Source of the DNA: Shimia sp. R10_1
GTDB taxonomy: Bacteria; Pseudomonadota; Alphaproteobacteria; Rhodobacterales; Rhodobacteraceae
NCBI RefSeq assembly: GCF_017744095.1
Contig: NZ_JAGHQX010000010.1
Location: forward strand, 1-64,000
Length of the DNA: 64,000 nt
Reading direction: 5' to 3'
The position numbers were made by a program, and so were the translations under genes. A model generated the notes under the pieces. It did no database searches and was not told the DNA's origin. It was given only the letters and a program-made list of their open reading frames with translations. This document shows, in pieces, positions 16,856 through 27,506 of the stretch. Position 1 is the first letter of the stretch. Each line of letters begins with the position of its first letter.

Positions 16856-16901
16856 AGTGCTTCTTGCATCGGTCCCAAATTCCGGGCCCGAAAGATGACG
16901 G

Positions 16902-16941
16902 AGCCGCCGCACTCTGGGTTGGGTGCGGCGGCTTACTTTTT
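16902..16941 (+). terminator. Terminator of the orphan binding-protein gene
   Basis: Arms agccgccgcac (16902-16912) and gtgcggcggct (16923-16933), perfect 11-bp stem, then a T-rich stretch (tactttttg). It separates this gene from convergent bpt. Confidence 0.8.
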
Positions 16942-17009
16942 GTAGCGCGTGCGTTCGACCCACAGCAGGGGACCTCGGCCTTTACCGGAAGCCTCTGCCG
17001 GGACTCACA

Positions 17010-17831
17010 TCAGAATTTCTGGGCGCGCAGATCCGGTAAGGAAATATTGGCCACCTGCTCGGCAATCGGCGGCGTGGACAACGGATGTGCCTCTGCCGAA
17101 AACGCCTCTGGATCATTCATGGGCAGCCATTGATTTGCGAAATGGATCTCCAACCCTGAGAATTTCGCCTTATAGGCCATCTTCGGACTGCCGGGCACCC
17201 AATAGCCCAGATACACATAAGGCAGCCCAGCCTCGCGCGCGATTTCGATGTGATCGAGGATCAGATAGGTCCCAAGGGAGGATCGCGCCTGCGCCGGGTC
17301 ATAAAAGGAATACACCATGCTCAGACCGTCTTCGAGCATGTCGGTCAGGCACACCCCAATCAGGGAGTCGCTGGCACGGTCCGTATACTCCACAACCCGG
17401 CTGCGGATCGGGGTTTCTTCGATCATCGCCGCGAACTCAAAGACATCCATATCCGCCATGCCCCCATCCGCATGGCGTGTGTCCAGATAGCGCCGGAACA
17501 GATCAAACTGTTCTTCGGTTGCCCAGGGCGAGGTGGCCCGTCGCGTCAAATGCGCATTCCGGCGGGCGGCGCGGCGCTGGCTTTTGGTGGGTTTGAACTT
17601 TGACACATCAATGCGCGCCGACATGCAGGCCGTACAATCGGCGCATGACGGACGATACAGCACATTCTGGGAGCGTCGAAACCCCTGCTGAGACAACGCA
17701 TCATTCAGTGCGGTCGCATTGTCCCCTTGTAACGCTGTAAACAACTTCCGCTCCATGCGTCCGTCGAGATAGGGACACGGCTGTGGGGCGGTCACATAGA
17801 ACTGCGGTGCTATCGGCAATGAGTGGCGCAT
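17010..17831 (-). CDS. bpt: Aspartate/glutamate leucyltransferase Bpt
   Basis: Transfers leucine from Leu-tRNA to proteins with N-terminal Asp or Glu, marking them for ClpAP. 273 residues with the ATE1-type N-terminal domain ([21 protein letters not shown]) containing the Cys pairs [13 protein letters not shown], and the C-terminal GNAT-like domain with [15 protein letters not shown], strongly conserved in the family. Single gene on the minus strand; a 10-bp-stem hairpin (17885-17908) lies in its leader. Confidence 0.93.
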   Translation of the reverse strand: MRHSLPIAPQFYVTAPQPCPYLDGRMERKLFTALQGDNATALNDALSQQGFRRSQNVLYRPSCADCTACMSARIDVSKFKPTKSQRRAARRNAHLTRRATSPWATEEQFDLFRRYLDTRHADGGMADMDVFEFAAMIEETPIRSRVVEYTDRASDSLIGVCLTDMLEDGLSMVYSFYDPAQARSSLGTYLILDHIEIAREAGLPYVYLGYWVPGSPKMAYKAKFSGLEIHFANQWLPMNDPEAFSAEAHPLSTPPIAEQVANISLPDLRAQKF

Positions 17832-17884
17832 GGTACTCCATCAACTGGTCACGTCGCCAAAGTTATCAACAGCACTCTTGCGCG

Positions 17885-17908
17885 CGCAAGCCCTCCTAAG
17901 GGCTTGCG
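17885..17908. other. Hairpin in the bpt leader region
   Basis: Perfect 10-bp stem cgcaagccct (17885-17894) with agggcttgcg (17899-17908), loop of four. A T-rich stretch follows only on the plus strand, where no gene precedes it, so its role is unclear. Confidence 0.35.
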
Positions 17909-17975
17909 GCCTCTGTTTTTGCACTGTTGGTTAAGATTTGAATTGGATTAACTCTTTATTCCGCTCAATTTGGAG

Positions 17976-18001
17976 GTTCCTGAGAGCCTGCCCTCAGGAA
18001 C
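17976..18001 (-). terminator. Hairpin covering the argE stop codon
   Basis: Perfect 9-bp arms gttcctgag (17976-17984) and ctcaggaac (17993-18001). The argE stop lies in the stem. No U-tract follows on the minus strand, so termination is possible but weakly supported. Confidence 0.4.
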
Positions 18002-19157
18002 AGCTGGTCAGGAGCTTTTCCATAAAGCGCTGACCCGCTTCAAACTGTGCGACTGTCAGGTATTCGTCCGGCTGATGCGCCTGCGCGATATCGCCGGGGC
18101 CACAGATGACGGTGGAATAGCCTGCGCTTTGGAAATGCCCGCCCTCGGTGCCGTAGCTGACAACGCGTGGCGTGTTGTCGCCGGTGAGTTGGCGCACAAG
18201 CGTTTCCGCCTCGCCTGCCTCTTCTGGCATCAATGCGGGCACCGCAAAGGTTTCCCGCATTTCAATGTGCGTGTCTGGCACAACGGCCTGCATCTCCGCT
18301 TCGATCTCTGCGGCTTTGGCGCGCGCGCGTGCCAGCCACTCTGCGCTGTCGTCACCCGGTACAAAGCGGAAATCGAGGCCGAAGTGGCAATCCAGAGCGG
18401 TGATATTATGCGCCGTGCCGCCAGAAATTGTACCCACATGCACCGTGGTCCAGGGCGGCTCAAAGGTGGCGGCCACTGGGTTGGGCTCTTGGGCGCGATT
18501 GGCGGCGTTCATGTCATTGGCCCACTCAATCAGCTTGGCACCATACATAATGGCATTGACACCAGTGTGCATAAGCGAGCTGTGCACCTCAAAGCCACGC
18601 ACATGCACCCGGAACCCAGCACCGCCCTTATGGCCCGTAACCGCCCCCATCATCGACGGCTCGCCCACGATCACAGCGCTGCCTTTGGGGAATTTGGCGG
18701 CCATGCTTTCGATCAGAGGCGCGGCGCCGGTGCAGCCGATTTCCTCGTCATAAGACAGCGCAAGCTGCAGAGGGCGCGCAAGATTTGCATAGTGGCCTTC
18801 GACCATGGCCCAGATCGCGAGCGCATCAAACCCTTTCATGTCGCAGGTGCCACGGCCAAACAGTTTGCCGTCCCGCTCGACAACCTCAAACGGGTCACTG
18901 CTCCAGGGCTGGCCCTCGACTGGCACCACATCGGTGTGACCGGACAAAACCACAGCCCCCGTGATCTCTGGCCCGACATGCGCATAGAGCGCAGCCTTGG
19001 CCGGGTCCGTCTCATGCGGGTGGCGATGCACCGCAATGCCATGGCTTTGGAGGTAGCTTTCCACCCAGTCAATCAACGGCAGATTGGTCTCGCTGGAGAC
19101 GGTTGGAAAGGACACCAGCTTGTCCAGAATCTCGCGGGGTGAAAGACGTGTGCTCAC
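17994..19157 (-). CDS. argE: Acetylornithine deacetylase
   Basis: M20 metallohydrolase that releases ornithine from N-acetylornithine. 387 residues from a GTG start at 19157 (VSTRLSPREIL), which has AAGGGA upstream; the ATG at 19187 would add ten residues without a ribosome site. Metal-site motifs: SGHTDVVPV (first His and Asp), GRGTCDMKGFDA (bridging Asp), SYDEEIGCTGA (catalytic Glu pair) and the C-terminal CGPGDIAQAHQPDEY (last His). That last motif is typical of ArgE rather than DapE. Monocistronic, next to bpt. Confidence 0.9.
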   Translation of the reverse strand: MSTRLSPREILDKLVSFPTVSSETNLPLIDWVESYLQSHGIAVHRHPHETDPAKAALYAHVGPEITGAVVLSGHTDVVPVEGQPWSSDPFEVVERDGKLFGRGTCDMKGFDALAIWAMVEGHYANLARPLQLALSYDEEIGCTGAAPLIESMAAKFPKGSAVIVGEPSMMGAVTGHKGGAGFRVHVRGFEVHSSLMHTGVNAIMYGAKLIEWANDMNAANRAQEPNPVAATFEPPWTTVHVGTISGGTAHNITALDCHFGLDFRFVPGDDSAEWLARARAKAAEIEAEMQAVVPDTHIEMRETFAVPALMPEEAGEAETLVRQLTGDNTPRVVSYGTEGGHFQSAGYSTVICGPGDIAQAHQPDEYLTVAQFEAGQRFMEKLLTSCS

Positions 19158-19294
19158 AGGCAATCCCTTCGGTCTAAAATGCGTCAAATTTGTCGATGCT
19201 CAAAACGGCCGAGAAACCGGTGCAAACGCCCTTTTCCTCAGGTCTTTGAATGCGATGGGGCCCATCATTGATGCGCCCCATTGTCTGAATGTTC

Positions 19295-21115
19295 TTAATA
19301 GCCGCTGTCGGTGATCAGCACCTTATGGCCCGGCCCCACCTCCTTGTATTCCGAAGGTTGCGCCTCATAGCCCACATTGTGGATCGGGCTTGGGATCGGC
19401 TTGAAGTTCAGATCTTTTTCAGATTTGCGACGGCGTGGATCGGCGATTGGCACCGCTTTCATCAGCGCTTGTGTGTAGGGGTGCTGTGGGTTTTCAAACA
19501 CGGCACGGCGTGGTCCGATTTCCACGATGCGGCCCAGATACATCACGCCCACATGGTGGCTGACGCGCTCCACCACCGCCATATCGTGGCTGATGAAGAC
19601 ATAGGAAATGCCCATTTCAGCCTGCAGCTCCATCATCAGATTGAGCACCTGCGCCTGCACGGACACATCCAGCGCCGACACGGCCTCATCGGCGACAATC
19701 AACTTGGGGTTCAGGGCGAGCGCGCGGGCAATGGCGATCCGCTGGCGCTGACCACCGGACATCTCATGTGGATAGCGGCGCATAAAGCTGCGCGGCAGCT
19801 CCACACGGTCAAACAGCATCTCAACGCGCTTTTGCAGCTCCACCCCAGAGTGGGTGCCATAGTTGCGCATCGGCTCGGCCACCTGATCCATCAGCATCAT
19901 CTGCGGGTTCAGCGAGGCAAAGGGATCCTGAAAGATCATCTGCATGTCCTGACGCGCGGCATGCATCTCTTTTGGATTGAGTGACAGAATATCCTTGCCA
20001 TCAAACCGCACCTGACCAGAGGTCGGATCCACCAAACGCAACAGAGAGCGGCCCGCGGTGGATTTCCCACAGCCGGATTCGCCCACCAGCGAGAGGGTCT
20101 GGCCTTTGTTCACCGTGAAAGAGACATCCTCCACCGCGTGCACATTGGCCACGGTGCGACGCATCAGGCCGCCTTTCACCGGGAAGCGCGTGACCAGGTT
20201 TTTGACTTCGAGAATGGTCTCATCTGTGCCGGGGATCGGATCGGTGTTGTGCGTGTTGTCGCCAAACAGCTTCATCGGGCTTGGCACGTCGGTGCCTGAC
20301 ATTTCACCAAGCTTTGGCACTGCCGCCAGCAACGCCTTGGTGTAGTCATGGGTCGGATTTTCAAAGATCTCCTCAACCGTGCCTTCTTCGACCTTGTTTC
20401 CGCGGAACATCACCACCACGCGGTCGGCCATCTGCGCCACCACCGCCATATCATGGGTGATGAACATCACAGCCGTGCCGGTTTCGCGTTTGAGACGATC
20501 CATAAGTGCCAGAATTTCGGCCTGAATGGTCACATCCAGCGCGGTTGTGGGCTCATCCGCGATCAGCAGACGCGGCTCGCAGGCCATCGCCATGGCGATC
20601 ACAACCCGCTGACGCATGCCGCCGGAAAGCTCGTGCGGGTATTGTTTCATGCGGCGCTCAGGCTCGGGAATGCGCACTTGTTTCAACAGGTCCAAAGCGC
20701 GGGCCTCTGCGTCGGCTTTCGATAGTTTTTTGTGCAGCCGCAGCCCCTCGGTGAGCTGACGTCCCACGGTGAACACCGGGTTCAGTGCGGTCATCGGCTC
20801 CTGAAAAATCATGCCGATTTCATTGCCGCGAATCGTGCGCATCAGATCCTGATCCGCCGTGGAGAGATCCACATCTTCTGCGTCGCGACGGTCAAAAAGC
20901 AGGCGCCCACCGGCAATCTCGCCACCGCCAAATTCGACAAGCCGCATCAACGACAGGCTGGACACCGATTTACCTGAGCCGGATTCCCCAACGATACAAA
21001 CGGTTTCACCTGGATTTACTTTGAAGGACACATCCTTCACGCCAACCACTGGGCCGTCTTTGGTTTGAAACTCGACGCGCAGGTTCTCGATCGAGGCAAT
21101 GGCGTTGTCCAGCAT
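19295..21115 (-). CDS. Fused double ATPase of a peptide ABC importer (DppD-DppF)
   Basis: Two oligopeptide-type ATPase domains in one 606-residue chain. Half one (about 1-270): Walker A GESGSGKS, signature LSGGMRQRVVIAMA, Walker B LLIADEPTTALD. Half two (about 305-606): GESGCGKSTAG, MSGGQRQRIAIARAL, LIVADEAVSALD. Each half carries the Opp/Dpp C-terminal tail (HPYTQALMKAVP). The chain would serve both nucleotide sites of the permease pair encoded at 23224-25135. It is divergent from those genes rather than in line with them. Its substrate (peptide, glycine betaine, other) cannot be read from the ATPase. Confidence 0.93.
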   Translation of the reverse strand: MLDNAIASIENLRVEFQTKDGPVVGVKDVSFKVNPGETVCIVGESGSGKSVSSLSLMRLVEFGGGEIAGGRLLFDRRDAEDVDLSTADQDLMRTIRGNEIGMIFQEPMTALNPVFTVGRQLTEGLRLHKKLSKADAEARALDLLKQVRIPEPERRMKQYPHELSGGMRQRVVIAMAMACEPRLLIADEPTTALDVTIQAEILALMDRLKRETGTAVMFITHDMAVVAQMADRVVVMFRGNKVEEGTVEEIFENPTHDYTKALLAAVPKLGEMSGTDVPSPMKLFGDNTHNTDPIPGTDETILEVKNLVTRFPVKGGLMRRTVANVHAVEDVSFTVNKGQTLSLVGESGCGKSTAGRSLLRLVDPTSGQVRFDGKDILSLNPKEMHAARQDMQMIFQDPFASLNPQMMLMDQVAEPMRNYGTHSGVELQKRVEMLFDRVELPRSFMRRYPHEMSGGQRQRIAIARALALNPKLIVADEAVSALDVSVQAQVLNLMMELQAEMGISYVFISHDMAVVERVSHHVGVMYLGRIVEIGPRRAVFENPQHPYTQALMKAVPIADPRRRKSEKDLNFKPIPSPIHNVGYEAQPSEYKEVGPGHKVLITDSGY

Positions 21116-21410
21116 GCGGGTTACTCCCCTGAGTGTTTTTGATTTCCCCTGAGCGTCACGCTATAGCGGCCGCTGCGAGAGGTCAAATCGAAGGGCAATA
21201 TTCCTGACCCAAATGGTATATTGGATACAAAACAATCCTTGCATTTTTTGATTGTCTGGTCTGTGATGCCGCTAGTCGGAGGGGATCACGACAGTTAACT
21301 TGTGCATGGGGCACGATTGATTCGCGGCCTTTCCCCTCAATTTGACAGCCAAAAAACGGCGGAAAAATCCGCCACTTCCGCACGATTCTCGTGCCAACAT
21401 GGAGTGAGAC
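21116..21410. promoter_or_regulatory. Divergent control region of the peptide importer
   Basis: 295 bases between the ATPase gene (minus) and the binding-protein gene (plus). A partly symmetric site, ggtatattggatacaaa, lies near 21213-21230 and could be a GntR-type operator. A short stem ggcgga/tccgcc (21358-21363, 21368-21373) lies in the leader of the binding-protein gene. No small gene is seen. Confidence 0.4.
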
Positions 21411-23111
21411 ATGAAAGCAAAAACCTTGATGCTGGGCGCTGCGGCGGCCTTTGTGATGGCCCCGGCGGCCATGGCAGAGCGCGGCTCTGACGGCCACGTA
21501 AACATTATTTACTGGCAAGCCCCGTCCATCCTGAACCCGTATCTGTCCTCCGGGACCAAAGATATCGAGTCTGCCTCTCTCACCATCGAACCGCTCGCGC
21601 GCTATGACGAAACCGGCAAAATGGTGCCTTATCTGGCAGCAGACATTCCAACCGTCAGCAACGGCGGCGTGTCTGAGGACCTGACCACCATCACCTGGAC
21701 CATCGCAGACGGCATGGTATGGTCAGATGGCACCGCAGTGACTTCTGCCGACGTTGTATTCACCGGCGAATACTGCATGCATCCCGAAGGCGGCTGTGCG
21801 CAGGCAGCATTCTTTGATGGCGTTGAAACCATCGAAGCGCTGGACGAGAAAACCGTCAAAGTGACCTTCAACCAGCCAAAGCCAAACCCATATGGCCCAT
21901 TTGTTGGCGGTCAGTCCCCTATTCTGCAAAAAGCGCAGTTTGAAAACTGCATGGGCGCCAAAGCACCTGAGTGTACTGCAGAGAACTTCGGCCCGATCGG
22001 CACAGGCCCGTTCGTTGTGACCGAATTCAAAACCAACGACGTGATCCAATACGAAGCCAACCCGAACTATCGCGACCCTGCGAAGCCCGCGTTTGCCACG
22101 GTAACCTTCAAAGGTGGCGGAGACGCAACCGGTGCAGGCCGTGCGGTTCTGGAAACCGGCGAATTTGACTACGCATGGAACCTCCAGCTGGCGCCCGACG
22201 TGATCGCCAAGATGGAAGAAGGCGGCAAAGGTGTTGCGATTGCAGGCTTCGGCCCGCTGGTTGAGCGCATCGAGATGAACATGACCGACCCGTCCTCCAG
22301 CCTGCCGGAAGGCGAGCGTGCGACGGTGGCCCATCCGCACCCATTCCTGTCTGACGTGAACGTGCGCAAAGCGCTGTCCATGGCAATCGACCGCGAACTG
22401 CTGGTGGAAATCGGCTACGGCAAAGCAGGCAAAGTGACCTGTGATCTGGTGCCTGTGCCAGCGAACTACGCCTCCGGCAATACCGACTGTTTCACCCAAG
22501 ACATCGCAGGTGCAAACGCGCTGCTGGATGAAGCTGGCTGGGTCAAAGGTGCCGACGGCATCCGCGCCAAAGACGGCGTGAAGCTCTCCGTCCTGTACCA
22601 GACCTCCACCAACGCTGTGCGTCAGGATTTCCAAGCGCTGATCAAACAGTGGTGGTCTGAAATCGGTGTTGAAACTGAGCTGCGCAACCTGTCTGCATCC
22701 GTGTTCTTTGGTGGTGACCCAGGTTCCCCTGACACCTTCCAGAAGTTCTACGCAGACGTGGAAATGTACGCCAACACCTTCAACGGCACTGACCCTCAGC
22801 AGTATCTGGCGGCCTACCGTTGTGGCGGCGAGCCAAAGCCTGACAGCCAGTGGCAGGGTGAGAACATCAACCGCTTCTGTGATCCGGCCTATGACGCACT
22901 GATCGACGAGTTGGCCCGCACCGGCGACATCGAGAAGCGCGGCGAGATCGCCAAGAAGATGAACGACATGCTGACCAACGAAAGCTTCACCATCGTGCCA
23001 CTGGTGCACCGTGGCCGTGTGTCTGCACATGCCAATTCTTTGGGCGGCGTTGTTCTGAACACCTGGGACTCCGAGCTTTGGAATATTGCCGATTGGCATC
23101 GTATCAAGTAA
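21411..23111 (+). CDS. Peptide ABC transporter substrate-binding protein
   Basis: Family 5 (SBP_bac_5) extracytoplasmic receptor, 566 residues. Signal peptide MKAKTLMLGAAAAFVMAPAA, cut near AMA. Family segments: AYWQAPSILNPY-like IIYWQAPSILNPYLSSG, GTGPFVVTEFKTND, RKALSMAIDRELLVE (in VRKALSMAID) and NDMLTNESFTIVPLVHRG. The start has GGAGTGAG just upstream. First gene of a plus-strand operon, followed by an intercistronic hairpin that probably keeps the receptor in excess over the permeases. Cys residues are unusually many (about ten), possibly disulfides. Ligand unknown. Confidence 0.92.
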   Translation: MKAKTLMLGAAAAFVMAPAAMAERGSDGHVNIIYWQAPSILNPYLSSGTKDIESASLTIEPLARYDETGKMVPYLAADIPTVSNGGVSEDLTTITWTIADGMVWSDGTAVTSADVVFTGEYCMHPEGGCAQAAFFDGVETIEALDEKTVKVTFNQPKPNPYGPFVGGQSPILQKAQFENCMGAKAPECTAENFGPIGTGPFVVTEFKTNDVIQYEANPNYRDPAKPAFATVTFKGGGDATGAGRAVLETGEFDYAWNLQLAPDVIAKMEEGGKGVAIAGFGPLVERIEMNMTDPSSSLPEGERATVAHPHPFLSDVNVRKALSMAIDRELLVEIGYGKAGKVTCDLVPVPANYASGNTDCFTQDIAGANALLDEAGWVKGADGIRAKDGVKLSVLYQTSTNAVRQDFQALIKQWWSEIGVETELRNLSASVFFGGDPGSPDTFQKFYADVEMYANTFNGTDPQQYLAAYRCGGEPKPDSQWQGENINRFCDPAYDALIDELARTGDIEKRGEIAKKMNDMLTNESFTIVPLVHRGRVSAHANSLGGVVLNTWDSELWNIADWHRIK

Positions 23112-23124
23112 GCTGACAAAACAG

Positions 23125-23148
23125 GGCGGGCCCTCGGGCCCGCCTTTT
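23125..23148 (+). terminator. Intercistronic hairpin / partial terminator
   Basis: Perfect 9-bp arms ggcgggccc (23125-23133) and gggcccgcc (23136-23144) followed by only four T. It lies 14 bp after the binding-protein stop and before the permeases, typical of a leaky attenuator that makes receptor mRNA dominant. Confidence 0.75.
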
Positions 23149-23223
23149 CACTTTTGGCTCTGAACAGGCAGGTCGCTGCGCAGAGCCCACCAATCAAAAA
23201 CAGACGCACAAAGGCGCCGCTTT

Positions 23224-24231
23224 ATGCTGACCTTCACGATACGACGGTTGATCCTCTCGGTCCCGACGCTCCTCTTCATCTCTCTTGTCATTTTCCTTCT
23301 GCTGGAACTGGCCCCCGGTGATCCGATGGCCCAGGTACCACTCACCGTCCCGCCAGAAGTGAAGGAAAAAATGCGTCAGGCTCTTGGCCTTGGCGAACCT
23401 GGCTACATCCGCTTTTACAAATGGCTGGTGCAGTTCTTCTGGGTGGAACCTCAGGTCTTTGTAGACCATATGTTTGGCACTACCTTCGCCGAAGGCAAAC
23501 TGCGCATCATCAGCTGGCAGACCCGCTCTCCTGTGATGGATGTGGTGGTAGAACGCCTGCCTCAGACCCTGTGGGTTGTGGGCATGTCCTACATCGTCGG
23601 CATCCTGATCGCCCTGCCTATCGGCATCTACTCTGCCTATAAGCAATATTCGATCTTCGATCAGGCGGGTACCTTCATCACCATGATCGGCTACTCCATC
23701 CCGCCGTTCTTCACCGGCCCGCTGGTGATTGTGATCTTCTCGGTGAACCTTGGCTGGTTCCCTTTCATCTATGACACCACCCATGAAGTGGTGGATTGGG
23801 ACAGCTTTGTCTATCAGCTGCGCCAGATGATCATGCCGGTGATGGTGCTTGCCCTGCAGACCACCGCGCAAATCAGCCGCTACATGCGGGCCTCGATGCT
23901 GGATAACCTCAATCAGGACTATGTGCGCACCGCGCGTGCCAAGGGTCTGAGCGAGCGTGTTGTGGTGCTGGTGCATGTGCTGCGCAACTCGATGATCCCG
24001 GTTGTGACCGTGATCGCGTTGGGTCTGCCTGCCATCTTTGGCGGCGCCATCATCACCGAGCAGGTCTTCTCTGTGAACGGCATCGGTGCTCAGTTGATCG
24101 GCGCGATTCAGGCCAACGATCTGCCCACCGTGCAGACGCTGACCTTTATGTTCGCTTTCCTGATCGTCTTCTTCAACCTGATCGCAGATGTGCTGTATGG
24201 CATTCTTGATCCGAGGATCCGCTATGACTGA
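23224..24231 (+). CDS. Peptide ABC transporter permease DppB-like
   Basis: Inner-membrane permease, 335 residues, about six transmembrane segments. It begins MLTFTIRRLILSVPTLLFIS, the usual DppB/OppB start, and contains the EAA loop near VRTARAKGLSERVVVLVHVL and the ending VLYGILDPRIRYD typical for the family. Its last 8 bases overlap the start of the next permease (ATGACTGA). The ~40-residue insert at 60-100 (FFWVEPQVFVDHMFG) is usual in the longer type. Confidence 0.93.
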   Translation: MLTFTIRRLILSVPTLLFISLVIFLLLELAPGDPMAQVPLTVPPEVKEKMRQALGLGEPGYIRFYKWLVQFFWVEPQVFVDHMFGTTFAEGKLRIISWQTRSPVMDVVVERLPQTLWVVGMSYIVGILIALPIGIYSAYKQYSIFDQAGTFITMIGYSIPPFFTGPLVIVIFSVNLGWFPFIYDTTHEVVDWDSFVYQLRQMIMPVMVLALQTTAQISRYMRASMLDNLNQDYVRTARAKGLSERVVVLVHVLRNSMIPVVTVIALGLPAIFGGAIITEQVFSVNGIGAQLIGAIQANDLPTVQTLTFMFAFLIVFFNLIADVLYGILDPRIRYD

Positions 24232-25135
24232 TACCACCAACACCGAACCGACCACACCGCAGCGGTCCCAATGGGTGGACGTCTGGCATCAGTTCAAGGC
24301 GCACAAAGGCGCTTTGCTGGGCGGCATCATCTTCATCGTGATCGTGCTTGGCGTTTTCATTGGCCCATGGCTGTGGCCCTATGATGCGACCTATATCGAC
24401 ATCCGCTCCCGCAATCAGGGCCCGAGCCTGGCACACCCGTTTGGCACCGACCAGCTGGGCCGTGACACGCTGGCGCGCATGATGGCCGGGGGACAGACCT
24501 CGATTGCCGTGGGCCTCACCGCCATGTTGCTGGCGCTGGGTCTGGGCAGCCTTGTGGGCATCAGTGCGGGCTATTTCAAAAAGCTCGACGGCCCGCTGAT
24601 GCGCCTGACAGACCTGTTTCTGGCGCTGCCAATCCTGCCACTGCTGCTGGTGATGATGATGCTTTTCCGCGAGCCGCTCTCCGCAGCGGTTGGGCCAGAG
24701 CGTGGGATCTTCATCCTGATTGTGATCGCCATTGGCATCACCTCATGGATGCCGACCGCACGGATTGTGCGCGGCGATGTGATGTCGCTGAAAGAGCGCG
24801 AGTTTGTGCTCGCCGCCCGCTCCATCGGTACGTCAAACACAAACATGATCACCCGGCACATCCTGCCCAACGTGCTGTCGCCAATCATGGTGTCCGCCAC
24901 TCTGGGCATCGCCAACGCGATCATCACGGAAAGCGCGCTGTCCTTCCTCGGGCTTGGCTTCCCGCCGGACTTCCCGACCTGGGGACGCCTGCTCAATGAC
25001 GCCGTGCAATATCTGCAAGACTATCCAGAGCGCGTGTTCTGGCCCGGTCTGGCGATCTCTCTGACCGTGCTGTCGGTGAACTACCTTGGCGACGGTCTGC
25101 GCGACGCACTCGACCCACGCATCCGGGGCCGGTAA
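24224..25135 (+). CDS. Peptide ABC transporter permease DppC-like
   Basis: Second permease, 303 residues. Start ATG 24224 overlaps the previous stop by 8 bases. It has the OppC_N segment with a first membrane helix (about 30-52), the motif HPFGTDQLGRDTLARM common to DppC/OppC, the EAA loop LAARSIGTSNTNMITRHILPN and the end LRDALDPRIRGR. Together with DppB-like it forms the membrane core served by the fused ATPase on the opposite strand. A strong terminator closes the operon. Confidence 0.93.
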   Translation: MTDTTNTEPTTPQRSQWVDVWHQFKAHKGALLGGIIFIVIVLGVFIGPWLWPYDATYIDIRSRNQGPSLAHPFGTDQLGRDTLARMMAGGQTSIAVGLTAMLLALGLGSLVGISAGYFKKLDGPLMRLTDLFLALPILPLLLVMMMLFREPLSAAVGPERGIFILIVIAIGITSWMPTARIVRGDVMSLKEREFVLAARSIGTSNTNMITRHILPNVLSPIMVSATLGIANAIITESALSFLGLGFPPDFPTWGRLLNDAVQYLQDYPERVFWPGLAISLTVLSVNYLGDGLRDALDPRIRGR

Positions 25136-25152
25136 GATACATATCCAAACAC

Positions 25153-25182
25153 AAAGGCCGGGCCCATCGCCCGGCCTTTTTT
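25153..25182 (+). terminator. Terminator of the peptide transporter operon
   Basis: Arms aaaggccgggc (25153-25163) and gcccggccttt (25169-25179) followed by TTTTT. It sits between convergent genes and could act in both directions. Confidence 0.88.
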
Positions 25183-25189
25183 GTGCGCC

Positions 25190-26369
<1,180 letters not shown>

Positions 26370-26438
26370 TCACCAAGTTTTTAGAATAGGCGCCTGATTT
26401 TCGGCTGACCTGTCGCAGGGGCGCGCTAGTGTGAGGGC

Positions 26439-27506
26439 ATGATGTTTGACCTCCCTTCTCACGACGCGCTTTACGCGGCGCTCCTTGCACGTGATCCGGC
26501 CTATGATGGGCGCGCCTATGTCTGTGTCGGCACCACCGGCATTTTCTGCCGCCTCACCTGCCCGGCCCGCAAACCCAAATCGGAAAACTGCACCTTTGTT
26601 GCAACCATCGGGGACTGTATCGAAGGCGGCTATCGTGCCTGCAAACGCTGCCATCCTTTGGCCCCTGCTGCAGATGCAGACCCCGCGATTGCCGCACTGC
26701 TGCGCGCACTCGATGAGCGGCCCGACATCCGCTGGTCAGAGCGCCACATCACCCAAATGGGGTTTGATCTGTCCACCGTGCGCCGCTCATTTAAACGCCA
26801 GTTTGGCATGACATTTCTGGAAATGGCCCGCCAGCGCCGCCTGCGCGAGGGTTTTGAAGTGCTGCGCCAAGGCGAACGCGTGATCGACGCCCAGCACAGC
26901 GCCAGCTTTGAAAGTGCCTCCGCCTTTCGCACAGCCTTTGCCCGCCTTCTGGGGTGTGCGCCCAATGCGCTGAAAAAAGGTGGGCTGTTGCGGGCGGATT
27001 GGTTCAACACGCCACTGGGCGATATGATTGCGGTGTCCAGCGCCTCTCACCTGCATCTGCTGGAGTTTGTCGAACGCAAAGCGCTGCCGCGTGAACTGAC
27101 ACGCCTGCGTGATTTCGCCAAAGGCGATCTGGGCTTTGGCCGCTATGCGCCTACCGATCAGGTGGAGGGCGAACTGGCGGCGTTCTTTGCAGGCACGCGC
27201 GCGAGGTTTGAGACACCTATGGCCTTTCATGGCAGCGCCTTCACCAAAGAGGTCTGGCACGCGCTTTGTGCCATTCCGGCAGGGGAGACCCGCACCTATG
27301 CGCAACTTGCAAACGCCATTGACCGACCAACCGCCACCCGCGCTGCCGCCCGCGCCAATGGCGCGAACCAGCTTGCCATTCTGGTGCCCTGCCACCGTAT
27401 TCTGGGCGCGGATGGCGCGCTCACCGGCTATGGCGGCGGGCTGTGGCGCAAACAGAAATTGATCGAAATCGAACAACAGTATCAACCGATGAGGATGGAC
27501 GGATGA
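26439..27506 (+). CDS. ada: Ada: methylated-DNA methyltransferase and transcriptional activator
   Basis: Repair protein and regulator of the adaptive response, 355 residues with all three Ada modules. Zn-binding domain: Cys37, Cys41, Cys68, Cys71 (IFCRLTCPARKP and ACKRCHP), where Cys37 matches the phosphotriester acceptor Cys38 of E. coli. AraC-type helix-turn-helix at about 85-170. O6-methylguanine methyltransferase at about 190-345 with the acceptor Cys318 in VPCHR. The gene overlaps the next one by 4 bases (ATGA), so an isocitrate-lyase-family enzyme is coupled to it; no alkB or alkA is in the window. Confidence 0.95.
   Translation: MMFDLPSHDALYAALLARDPAYDGRAYVCVGTTGIFCRLTCPARKPKSENCTFVATIGDCIEGGYRACKRCHPLAPAADADPAIAALLRALDERPDIRWSERHITQMGFDLSTVRRSFKRQFGMTFLEMARQRRLREGFEVLRQGERVIDAQHSASFESASAFRTAFARLLGCAPNALKKGGLLRADWFNTPLGDMIAVSSASHLHLLEFVERKALPRELTRLRDFAKGDLGFGRYAPTDQVEGELAAFFAGTRARFETPMAFHGSAFTKEVWHALCAIPAGETRTYAQLANAIDRPTATRAAARANGANQLAILVPCHRILGADGALTGYGGGLWRKQKLIEIEQQYQPMRMDG

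Noticed and set aside
17865-17880. DnaA-box-like ttatcaaca near bpt
   Set aside because: One-mismatch isolated word; no other origin features.
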